Shown: positions 6,986-12,829 of the stretch, in pieces
How positions within the stretch are numbered: position 1 is the first letter of the stretch
Layout: every line of letters starts with the position of its first letter
DNA from: CAYTOF01 sp964439435
GTDB taxonomy: Bacteria > Bacillota > Clostridia > Oscillospirales > QAMX01
Direction of reading: 5' to 3'
Length of the DNA stretch: 12,829 bases
Assembly: GCA_964439435.1 (NCBI GenBank)
Contig: CAYTOF010000061.1
Location: 1-12,829 of the forward strand
Notes under the pieces: generated by a model
Told to the model about the DNA's origin: nothing
The model's database searches: none
Seen by the model: only the letters and a program-made list of their open reading frames with translations
Translations under genes and position numbers: made by a program

Positions 6986-7840
6986 ATGAAAATAAACAAG
7001 AAAAAGATACTGTATGCGGTAATATTGCCCATATGCTTAATAGCAACTATCTTGTTACTAGTTGCAGCATTTAATCAGAAACTTGGAATAACGAATTATT
7101 TTGTCAAAAGTCATGCAATTCCTAAAAGTTTTGACGGCTATAAAATTCTCCAAATTTCGGATTTACACTGTGAGACTTTTGGTGAGAAACAATGTGAAAT
7201 TGAAAGAGTGGTTGATTCTATAAAACCGGACTTAGTAGTTTTTACCGGTGATATGATTGATGAAAATTTATTGTTGTTTGAACCAATTGATGACCTATGC
7301 TCTGTGTTGAGTGAAAAAAACACTGTTTTGAGTTGTTGGGGAAATCATGACCGCTGGATTGCTCGTTCTGACTTTAAGCGTCTCAAGGATATTTATTCTT
7401 CTTACGGCATAATCACACTTAACGGAAATACGGTTTTGATTGAAAGAAATGGTGAACATATTGCAGTTTCAGGAGCTGATGACCCTGCAAATTGGGATAA
7501 AAGCACTCTGGATTATGTTCAGGAACACGGCATTAATGTCAGTCCTGAGCAAGGTTATTATAATATACTGCTGTTCCATCGCGCTAATTTATTCCCTTAT
7601 ATTTCAACACTAGGCTTTGACCTGGTATTATCGGGTCACATGCATGGAGGTCAGGTGCGAATCCCTTTTTTCGGTGGCATTGTGTCACCAACTATGGAAT
7701 GGTTTCCGAATTACACAGGCGGCATGTACATTGAAAATGAATCTGTCTTGATTGTAAGCCGAGGACTTGGAAATGCTGTTAGAGTTCCACGTATATTCAA
7801 TCCTCCCGAATTGGTGCTAATTACTTTGAAAAGAGAGTAA
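6986..7840 (+). CDS. membrane-anchored calcineurin-like metallophosphoesterase (YkuE/YaeI type)
   Basis: This 284-residue protein has a basic N-terminus (KKK at 5-7) and one hydrophobic helix (about 9-28), which should anchor it with the catalytic domain outside the membrane. The dimetal phosphoesterase motifs are complete: SDLH (58-61, Asp59 and His61), TGDM (87-90, Asp89), GNHD (119-122, Asn120 and His121), FHR (197-199, His198) and SGHMHGGQ (216-223, His218 and His220). GHMHGGQ is characteristic of the YkuE/YaeI branch, whose members act on phosphoester or pyrophosphate bonds of lipid or envelope substrates. The natural substrate here cannot be read from sequence. The twin-arginine signal of Bacillus YkuE is absent. 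AGGAT (6976-6980) precedes ATG by five bases. Only 15 bases separate it from the SAH hydrolase, so they are cotranscribed. Confidence 0.88.
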   Translation: MKINKKKILYAVILPICLIATILLLVAAFNQKLGITNYFVKSHAIPKSFDGYKILQISDLHCETFGEKQCEIERVVDSIKPDLVVFTGDMIDENLLLFEPIDDLCSVLSEKNTVLSCWGNHDRWIARSDFKRLKDIYSSYGIITLNGNTVLIERNGEHIAVSGADDPANWDKSTLDYVQEHGINVSPEQGYYNILLFHRANLFPYISTLGFDLVLSGHMHGGQVRIPFFGGIVSPTMEWFPNYTGGMYIENESVLIVSRGLGNAVRVPRIFNPPELVLITLKRE

Positions 7841-7906
7841 GTTACTTTAAAACTTCCGATTAAATATAAGTTAATAGTCTAAGTAGTTAAAGAATCCCAA
7901 ATATAT

Positions 7907-7948
7907 AATGAGCTCTGGTCAATATGTAAGTATCAACCGGAGCTCATT
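7907..7948. terminator. bidirectional terminator hairpin between convergent operons
   Basis: AATGAGCTCTGGT (7907-7919) pairs with ACCGGAGCTCATT (7936-7948): a 13-bp stem with one T-G wobble and a 16-base loop. On the + strand it is followed by TTCTATT after the stem's own TT. On the - strand the stem is followed by ATATATTT. It lies 66 bases after the phosphoesterase stop and 94 bases past the end of the opposing DUF975 gene. I see nothing else in 7841-8042. Confidence 0.65.
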
Positions 7949-8042
7949 TTCTATTACAAAATTATAGTGAATAGGGTTTTCAGACAAAGTATTTGTGATT
8001 CGATATATTGTATTTTAAGCACTAATCTGTGACGAGAAGTGT

Positions 8043-8888
8043 TCACTGAAAAGTATCTTCAGGTGAAATTTCTTTCAATTTTTTCTCAGCTCTCACATAT
8101 TCAGCAAATATGGTCGTTGACACTCTTAAATATGGATAAAAATAAATTGCTATTAAGAACATAGTAAAAATACTTGCGAAAAACCAACCGGCAAAAGAGA
8201 GAATCAGCATTACATATGTTATTACGTGGCCTTTCATAATTTTCCAGCTTTGTAATGCAGCTTTGAAACCGCTAATTTTTGGATTATCGATCATTATAAA
8301 TGGAACTAATGAGAACATGATCGATATTATTGCAGATACTAGCAATAAAGCAATCGAAAGAATTAATTGTGTGGTGTTTATCAACCGAAAATTAAAAGTA
8401 ATAGACTGGGTTCCGGAGTTGACTTGTTGAATAAAGTCAGTCATTATAACATCATATTGGCCGATAACAAAATCAGCTGCTAGCTTGTTAATGGGAAGTG
8501 TAATAATTGAGTAGCTTGCAGTCCACAAAAAATAGTTTAAAACTATTTTAAGTTTAGTACTTTCAGAGAACCACAAAAAAACATCGGAGAGCTTAGGGCG
8601 CTTTAATCTTACTGCATTTAAAAGATATTCATATATGCCAAGAGATAGCGGAATTATCAAAATGCCAAACAGAATAGAAAGTATTATTTCTATGTAATTA
8701 AAATCATAGTGTAAAAAAGTAACGACCGCCTTTTCAAACCATTTGCTTTTTGTGGCGACGAGTAGACTGGCGACTGTATTTATAGTTATAATCTCCAGTA
8801 TAAAGATAAAAATCAGTTTGAACAATATTGGCTTTAAGGTTACTTTGGCTAACTTTTTTGTTTTAATTCTGATTTCTGTTTTATTCAT
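8043..8888 (-). CDS. DUF975-family integral membrane protein
   Basis: This 281-residue protein has about six membrane helices (roughly 22-45, 66-92, 113-135, 172-202, 215-240 and a final aromatic-rich helix to about 255). The C-terminal half carries the DUF975 signature: a loop VPFIMIDNP, then a helix with KAALQSWKIMKGH (209-221), then SFAGWFF and a YFYPYLRVSTTIFAEY segment. The family has no established biochemical function. Its members are small polytopic proteins common in Firmicutes. The start has AGGGA nine bases upstream. It is 90 bases downstream of the threonine-tailed VanW gene on the same strand, with a hairpin but no clear promoter between them. Cotranscription with some attenuation is therefore likely, and a cell-envelope role is suggested by context only. 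Confidence 0.8.
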   Translation of the reverse strand: MNKTEIRIKTKKLAKVTLKPILFKLIFIFILEIITINTVASLLVATKSKWFEKAVVTFLHYDFNYIEIILSILFGILIIPLSLGIYEYLLNAVRLKRPKLSDVFLWFSESTKLKIVLNYFLWTASYSIITLPINKLAADFVIGQYDVIMTDFIQQVNSGTQSITFNFRLINTTQLILSIALLLVSAIISIMFSLVPFIMIDNPKISGFKAALQSWKIMKGHVITYVMLILSFAGWFFASIFTMFLIAIYFYPYLRVSTTIFAEYVRAEKKLKEISPEDTFQ

Positions 8889-8909
8889 AATAAATTATCC
8901 CTATAAATG

Positions 8910-8947
8910 CTTGGGCATTGCATCGCTTTCGCCTGCAATGCTCCAAG
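8910..8947 (-). other. hairpin between the second VanW gene and the DUF975 gene
   Basis: On the - strand CTTGGAGCATTGCA (8947-8934) pairs with TGCAATGCCCAAG (8922-8910) with one bulged base. The inner GC-GAAA-GC forms a GNRA tetraloop. There is no U tract after it, so it is not a standard intrinsic terminator. It sits in the leader of the downstream gene, so an attenuator, processing site or mRNA-stabilising element is more likely. Confidence 0.55.
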
Positions 8948-8978
8948 TTCAATTATCAGCCAATAACTGGTTCTTTTA

Positions 8979-10856
8979 TTAATCTAAGGCAGCTATCGAA
9001 GTTTCCGGTGCGGAGGGAGTAGAAGCTGTTGCAACTGTAGACTCCGCATCGGTCGTTGTTGCATTCGTTGTAGTAACTGGAGTCGTGGTTGTGGTAGGAG
9101 CTGAAGTGGTTGTTGGAGATGTTGTTGTCACAGCTGCTGATGTAGTGGTTGGTGTAGTTGTCGGCGTCGAAGGAACTGTTGTTGTGGTTGGGGTAGTTGT
9201 TGTAGTAGCTGGGGACGTGGTTGTCGTAGGAGCCGGTGTGGTAGTGGTTGTAGTGTCGGAAGTAGTGCTTTCTTCGAGCGGAGGTCCAACTCGATTTACA
9301 GAATTGTAAGGTTTATAATTGTCTGTCGTAATTTTAATTTCCGGCTGCGCCACTCCATCTAAGGTTACTTTTTTATATGTCTCTACTTTATAGCCCGGCC
9401 TTCCTTTCGTTTTGGGAACGCTTTCACCGGGAGAGAGGGTTGTATCGAGCTCTTCTATTGTTTCAGGGGGAATTGTTTCAATAATTTCATGTCTATATTG
9501 TACTTTCAAGGTGTCATAATATTTAGTGCCCATAATCTTTATATTCAGTGCACCATTAATAGTTGACGTTACAATTTTTATTGGGTAATCTGTGTTATTT
9601 ATAAAAATGTAATCTAGAACTCCCCAATAAACTGTTGCATCCATTCCCATTTCGATATAGCCCACAGTGAAATCATGGTGATATCGTGTAAATTGACGCA
9701 TATTTGCAAGTTGTGCTGCTTTATACATCGTAGAAGAAACTTGACATATACCTCCCCCTAAGCCGGGTTCAACACGTCCGTCAATGAAAATGGAGGCGTC
9801 TTTATAACCTTTTTCGAGTGTACGTCGTCCTACTACGTTGTTGAAAGAAAATTTATTTCCCGGAAGAACAACATAGTCATTAATTGCTTTTGCAGAAAGA
9901 GCTACGTTTGTAGATCGTGAAGTTTCATAAACATTATAATAGGTCGTTACACTGCTCAGTGCGAAGTCGAAAAGACTTTCTTCGATATTTTCAGAAGTTA
10001 TTTCCGGTAATGTTATTATGAGAGGATAAGACCTTTTGTCCCAGATTTCACTTTGGTATTCCTCTTTAATCAATTCGATATCAATAGTTCTTCCCGGTAT
10101 ATGTTCTACAAATACAGTTTTTTCGGACTCATCTATTTCATATTTTGCATTTTCGGGTTCGCGAAAAACTTCAGTCCAAAGATCATCCCAATTTGGTGGA
10201 TCCGGTGTCTCCATGTTCGAAATTGCTGTAATAGTTTCGTATTTTTTGGATTTAAACGCATTCTTAATTTGAGAGAGTATAGTGCTTTCGTCAATGAAAA
10301 GATATTGCTTACCTCTTGTGATAATGACACTATCTTCTCCTATTTCAAAATATGAATCATATCCGGTTTTCACAAAACCGTTCAATTCACTTATTTTTTC
10401 TAAGATATAATCCTCATTCATTGCATCTTCAGGTTGGTTGTTTGCCTCTAAAATAGTTCTATATTGTCCTACCAAGCCTGAATCAAGCCCATTCTTTGTT
10501 AAATAACTCTCAAGCTCCTGAAAATCCACAGGGGCATTCGCTTCTGCAGCATTTATTTCGACGCTGATGTTGTCATATTTAAGAGTTATATGTTTTGTTT
10601 CTAATAATTCATTTATATATTTATCGACCAATGTGATAACTTCATTTTGTTCTGATGAACCTAGATTACTGCTATTCCCAGAAGTGGTGTGTAATCCGGG
10701 ATTGTCTCCGGTATTAATCGGAGGGCCAAATGTACCTCTAAGTTCTCCGACAAGCCAAACTACAAGAAATATCAACAATATTAGTGATACCACCAAGAGA
10801 GATATCATTGTCATTTTGGGAATTGCTAATGATTTTGATTTTTTTCTGTTCTTCAT
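8979..10856 (-). CDS. VanW/G5-domain cell-surface protein with threonine-rich C-terminal tail
   Basis: This 625-residue protein has a basic N-terminus and one hydrophobic helix (about 17-37), so it should be membrane-anchored with the rest outside. A region at about 75-285 resembles putative peptidoglycan-binding (PG_binding_4-like) segments that often precede VanW domains. The VanW domain (about 305-445) shows YETSRSTN (310-317), LPGNKFSFNN (331-340) and GLGGGICQVSS (365-375). A G5 domain follows (about 455-515, ending GVAQPEIKIT). Residues 531-625 form a low-complexity tail in which 49 of 95 residues are Thr, with scattered Pro, Ser and Ala, resembling a wall-spanning or glycosylated linker; there is no LPXTG motif. 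GGAG lies five bases before ATG. VanW has no established activity, though vanW occurs in VanB-type vancomycin-resistance clusters; there is no sign of van ligase genes here. Confidence 0.88.
   Translation of the reverse strand: MKNRKKSKSLAIPKMTMISLLVVSLILLIFLVVWLVGELRGTFGPPINTGDNPGLHTTSGNSSNLGSSEQNEVITLVDKYINELLETKHITLKYDNISVEINAAEANAPVDFQELESYLTKNGLDSGLVGQYRTILEANNQPEDAMNEDYILEKISELNGFVKTGYDSYFEIGEDSVIITRGKQYLFIDESTILSQIKNAFKSKKYETITAISNMETPDPPNWDDLWTEVFREPENAKYEIDESEKTVFVEHIPGRTIDIELIKEEYQSEIWDKRSYPLIITLPEITSENIEESLFDFALSSVTTYYNVYETSRSTNVALSAKAINDYVVLPGNKFSFNNVVGRRTLEKGYKDASIFIDGRVEPGLGGGICQVSSTMYKAAQLANMRQFTRYHHDFTVGYIEMGMDATVYWGVLDYIFINNTDYPIKIVTSTINGALNIKIMGTKYYDTLKVQYRHEIIETIPPETIEELDTTLSPGESVPKTKGRPGYKVETYKKVTLDGVAQPEIKITTDNYKPYNSVNRVGPPLEESTTSDTTTTTTPAPTTTTSPATTTTTPTTTTVPSTPTTTPTTTSAAVTTTSPTTTSAPTTTTTPVTTTNATTTDAESTVATASTPSAPETSIAALD
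8982..9270 (-). repeat. low-complexity threonine-codon tract (ACN-rich)
   Basis: This stretch encodes the threonine-rich tail of the VanW protein. It reads as GTT/GTA/GTG-rich sequence on the + strand. The Thr codons are mixed rather than a perfect microsatellite. Length variation between strains by recombination or slippage is plausible. Confidence 0.7.
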
Positions 10857-10885
10857 AATTTCTCCACTATAATTAAACTAAAAAG

Positions 10886-10914
10886 ATTATAACACCAAGC
10901 ATCTATATTGACAA
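10886..10914 (-). promoter_or_regulatory. promoter of the second VanW gene
   Basis: On the - strand TTGTCA (10914-10909), a 17-base spacer and TATAAT (10891-10886), with an extended -10 (TGT before TATAAT). It lies 30 bases before the start codon. Confidence 0.8.
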
Positions 10915-10930
10915 TTACAAAACGGTTACA
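10914..10930 (-). promoter_or_regulatory. WalR (YycF)-like box upstream of the second VanW gene
   Basis: On the - strand TGTAAC-CGTTT-TGTAAT, a full match to the WalR consensus TGTWAH-N5-TGTWAH. Its last base is the first base of the -35 hexamer, a position suited to activation. The reverse strand reads as TTACA-type repeats close to a PhoP box, so a PhoP-like regulator is an alternative. Confidence 0.6.
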
Positions 10931-10954
10931 ATAACTATATGTATGTTTTGTTAA

Positions 10955-12520
10955 TTAGTCAAGTTCTGTATTATCGACTTCACCGGTATAGGCATTGCCT
11001 ATGAATTTAATAGTTTCAGTTGGTTTATAAATGCTGGTGGTAATTTTAACTTCCGGCATTGCTACTCCATCTAATATGACTTTTTTATATGTGTCAACCT
11101 TATAACCACTTTTACCCTTCCTGTAAACAACCGATTCTCCGGCAGGAATATCCGGATTAATCCTTTCTATTAAAACAGGGGCATAAACTTCTATGACATC
11201 AATTCGAAAACTTACAGAAACTTCCTGTTCCTTTGTACCAAATATTGAAATCGTTAGAAGACCATCGGAACAATTTGTGACAATTTTTATTGGGTGATTC
11301 TTGTCATTCTGAAAGATATAATCTTGAGACCCCCAATAAATTGTGGCATCCAATCCTAATGGAACATATGTGACAGTTTGCGAGTGATAGTATCGGGTGA
11401 CTTGTTTCATATTGGCCAGCAAAGCAGTATTGTAGATGGTTGAAGATACTTGACAAATTCCACCACCCAGCTCAGTTGCTATACCGGTCCCCGCAAAAAT
11501 AATAGCGGGCAAGTAACCTTTATCTCTTGTTCTTTGGCCAACAGTTTCATTAAATGAAAATATTTCTCCCGGTAAAATTATAGTATCATTCAATGCTTGT
11601 GTGGCAATTTTTAGATTTGTGGATCGGGAAGTTTCATATTCATTGTATTTAGTTGAATATGTGCTCAACAAATCAGGAAACAAGTCTACATTTATATTGT
11701 TGTCATTTATCAGCGGTAGAACATCAATAAATGGAAATAGTTTTTTTCCCCAATCATTTGAAATCAGCTCATTTTTCATTACATCGATATCAACCGATTT
11801 ACCCGGGACATGATTTATAAGAACCGGCTTCCCGTTATCATCTTTGTCGTATCGAGCATTTATCGCTGGAATTGAGACCTCTTCTAAAATATCATTCCAG
11901 TTTGGTTCACCGGGTTCTATGGGCCAAGTTCTTAAATGCATATCGTCATATGAAAATTTGGAAAGAGCCACACTTATCATTGTTGCCGCTTGTGTCGTGT
12001 CAATTCTGAGATTTTCTTTTCCACGTATTAAATAAACGCCGGTTTCGTCAACTTCATAGTATGCATCAAAACCCTTTGACAACAATGTTGCCTGCAATTC
12101 ATCTACTATCTGATTTATATATTTGTCATTGATCTCCGGCGAGTATGTATCTGCAATGAGATCACTATACTCCCCTGCTAACCTTTCATCTGAACATTCT
12201 GTAATGATAAAATTTTTAAAATCATCAAAATCAATTGGAGCACTTGTTTCCATTAAATTGAATTCAACGAAAACATCGTCAGCTATTACCTTAAGTGTTT
12301 TAGTAATCAAATATTTTTCCATATACGCAGTAGCTAAATTTTTTTTTGTAGTGTCTTGATCCACTAAAGGAGAAATATCTGTTGATGCAGTACTGCCAAG
12401 GCTTGTCCAAGGGGTAAACATCCAAATTGCTACAAGCGTGAAAACAGCCAAAAAGAAAGAAACAAAATAAATTATCCTTTTTTTTGAAATATGGCAAATA
12501 TTATTTTTGTCTATCAGCAT
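10955..12520 (-). CDS. VanW/G5-domain cell-surface protein
   Basis: This 521-residue paralogue of its downstream neighbour has a short N-terminal cytoplasmic part with KKR (13-15) and one hydrophobic helix (about 16-36); the remainder is extracellular. Residues about 70-270 are the putative peptidoglycan-binding region, including NHVPGKSVDID (236-246). The VanW domain (about 290-430) shows YETSRSTN (295-302), LPGEIFSFNETVGQRT (316-331) and ELGGGICQVSS (350-360). The G5 domain (about 440-495) ends GVAMPEVKITT. It stops soon after with no threonine-rich tail. The chosen ATG at 12520 has GGAG five bases upstream; the frame extends to a TTG at 12568 with no ribosome binding site. It is probably a cell-wall-associated protein of unknown activity. 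It lies 98 bases upstream of the second copy, which has its own promoter. Confidence 0.88.
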   Translation of the reverse strand: MLIDKNNICHISKKRIIYFVSFFLAVFTLVAIWMFTPWTSLGSTASTDISPLVDQDTTKKNLATAYMEKYLITKTLKVIADDVFVEFNLMETSAPIDFDDFKNFIITECSDERLAGEYSDLIADTYSPEINDKYINQIVDELQATLLSKGFDAYYEVDETGVYLIRGKENLRIDTTQAATMISVALSKFSYDDMHLRTWPIEPGEPNWNDILEEVSIPAINARYDKDDNGKPVLINHVPGKSVDIDVMKNELISNDWGKKLFPFIDVLPLINDNNINVDLFPDLLSTYSTKYNEYETSRSTNLKIATQALNDTIILPGEIFSFNETVGQRTRDKGYLPAIIFAGTGIATELGGGICQVSSTIYNTALLANMKQVTRYYHSQTVTYVPLGLDATIYWGSQDYIFQNDKNHPIKIVTNCSDGLLTISIFGTKEQEVSVSFRIDVIEVYAPVLIERINPDIPAGESVVYRKGKSGYKVDTYKKVILDGVAMPEVKITTSIYKPTETIKFIGNAYTGEVDNTELD

Positions 12521-12525
12521 ATTAA

Positions 12526-12529
12526 CTCC
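12526..12529 (-). promoter_or_regulatory. ribosome binding site that sets the first VanW start
   Basis: GGAG on the - strand, five bases before ATG at 12520-12518. It favours this start over the upstream TTG at 12568-12566. Confidence 0.7.
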
Positions 12530-12591
12530 AACGTTATTAAAATTATCAAAAAAACTACTAAATCGCAAAGCTTAGTAAATCATATGCTTAT

Positions 12592-12620
12592 ATTATAAAT
12601 GATTTTACGCATTTAGTCGA
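12592..12620 (-). promoter_or_regulatory. predicted promoter of the first VanW gene
   Basis: On the - strand TCGACT (12620-12615, four of six matches to TTGACA), a 17-base spacer and a perfect TATAAT (12597-12592). The weak -35 next to three activator half-sites suggests an activator-dependent promoter. Confidence 0.55.
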
Positions 12621-12647
12621 TTACAATACGTTAACAAAATAGTTACA
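12620..12647 (-). promoter_or_regulatory. triple WalR (YycF)-like half-site array upstream of the first VanW gene
   Basis: On the - strand TGTAAC, TGTTAA and TGTAAT (12647-12642, 12636-12631, 12625-12620) are each separated by exactly five bases, giving an 11-bp period. All three fit TGTWAH. The last base again coincides with the first base of the -35, as at the second VanW gene. Confidence 0.6.
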
Positions 12648-12660
12648 GCATCCATATTCA

Positions 12661-12703
12661 ACAGACAAGTTGTCATCGATTATAGAAATGACAACTTGTC
12701 TGT
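12661..12703. terminator. perfect 16-bp inverted repeat, probable terminator
   Basis: ACAGACAAGTTGTCAT (12661-12676) and ATGACAACTTGTCTGT (12688-12703) are exact reverse complements around an 11-base loop. On the + strand a T-rich stretch (TTTATTTTCTTTTG) begins a few bases later. On the - strand no U tract follows. It most likely ends transcription from a gene beyond the right edge or insulates the VanW promoter. The served strand is uncertain. Confidence 0.55.
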
Positions 12704-12829
12704 ATGCAGTTTATTTTCTTTTGTAAGCTTAAAACAAAAATTGACTGCGATAAGAAATTTTATATATATTATTTTTGGTAACCTCTAAAAACTCCAGATA
12801 AATTTTGATTTATAGTATCAGGTACAAAC
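12704..12829. other. AT-rich intergenic sequence to the window edge
   Basis: I find no convincing gene here. The only candidate signal is a possible + strand promoter: TTGACT (12741-12746), a 16-base spacer and TATATA (12763-12768), with no gene following inside the window. In such AT-rich DNA this may be chance. The full gene-free stretch 12521-12829 otherwise holds the VanW promoter, its half-site array and the inverted repeat. Confidence 0.3.

Noticed and set aside
9085..9309. A + strand open frame of almost pure Val/Gly composition opposite the threonine-rich tail
   Set aside because: It is the complement of the threonine codons (GTN opposite ACN), has no ribosome binding site and overlaps a well-supported gene.
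8979..12520. A vancomycin-resistance cluster because of the VanW domains
   Set aside because: No vanH, vanA/B-type ligase, vanX or vanY gene is present. VanW domains are widespread in Clostridia without resistance.
12521..12568. TTG start adding 16 residues to the first VanW protein
   Set aside because: There is no ribosome binding site, and the extension overlaps the GGAG used by the ATG at 12520.

Overview
The window is AT-rich chromosomal DNA with compact operons, strong AGGAGG-type ribosome binding sites, sigma-A-like promoters and TAA stops. Gene content points to an anaerobic Gram-positive bacterium of the class Clostridia: an Xaa-Pro peptidase near efp, DUF975 and VanW/G5 proteins, a LarA-family enzyme and a Thermotoga-type S-adenosylhomocysteine hydrolase. 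I see no mobile element, tRNA, rRNA, CRISPR array or phage gene. Genus-level placement is not possible from what I can see.

Left block (1-4548, + strand): the tail of a possible upstream gene, then a LarA-family (nickel-pincer nucleotide) racemase/epimerase homologue and an M24 Xaa-Pro peptidase in one operon. A divergent 387-residue PRPP synthetase homologue and translation elongation factor P follow, each with its own good promoter (TTGTAA ... TATAAT). A terminator-like hairpin closes the block.

Middle block (4617-7948, + strand): a likely three-gene operon encodes a cytoplasmic Asp-box (BNR/sialidase-fold) protein, an S-adenosylhomocysteine/S-inosylhomocysteine hydrolase of the Thermotoga/Methanocaldococcus type and a membrane-anchored YkuE-like metallophosphoesterase. 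Intergenic gaps are only 25 and 15 bases. It ends at a hairpin that can serve both strands and separates it from the convergent right block.

Right block (8043-12829, - strand): reading leftwards, two tandem paralogous membrane-anchored VanW/G5 cell-surface proteins, then a six-helix DUF975 membrane protein. The second VanW protein carries a threonine-rich C-terminal tail that the first lacks.

The most striking signal is regulatory. Both vanW-type genes have direct repeats fitting the WalR (YycF) consensus TGTWAH-N5-TGTWAH (two half-sites in one, three in the other, all at exact 11-bp period). In both, the repeats abut the -35 hexamer in the same geometry, with a 17-bp spacer and a TATAAT -10. 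This predicts joint control of the two surface proteins by a WalRK- or PhoPR-like cell-envelope two-component system.

Three starts are placed downstream of the longest open frame because a Shine-Dalgarno sequence decides them: Xaa-Pro peptidase at 1394, SAH hydrolase at 5714 and the first VanW protein at 12520.
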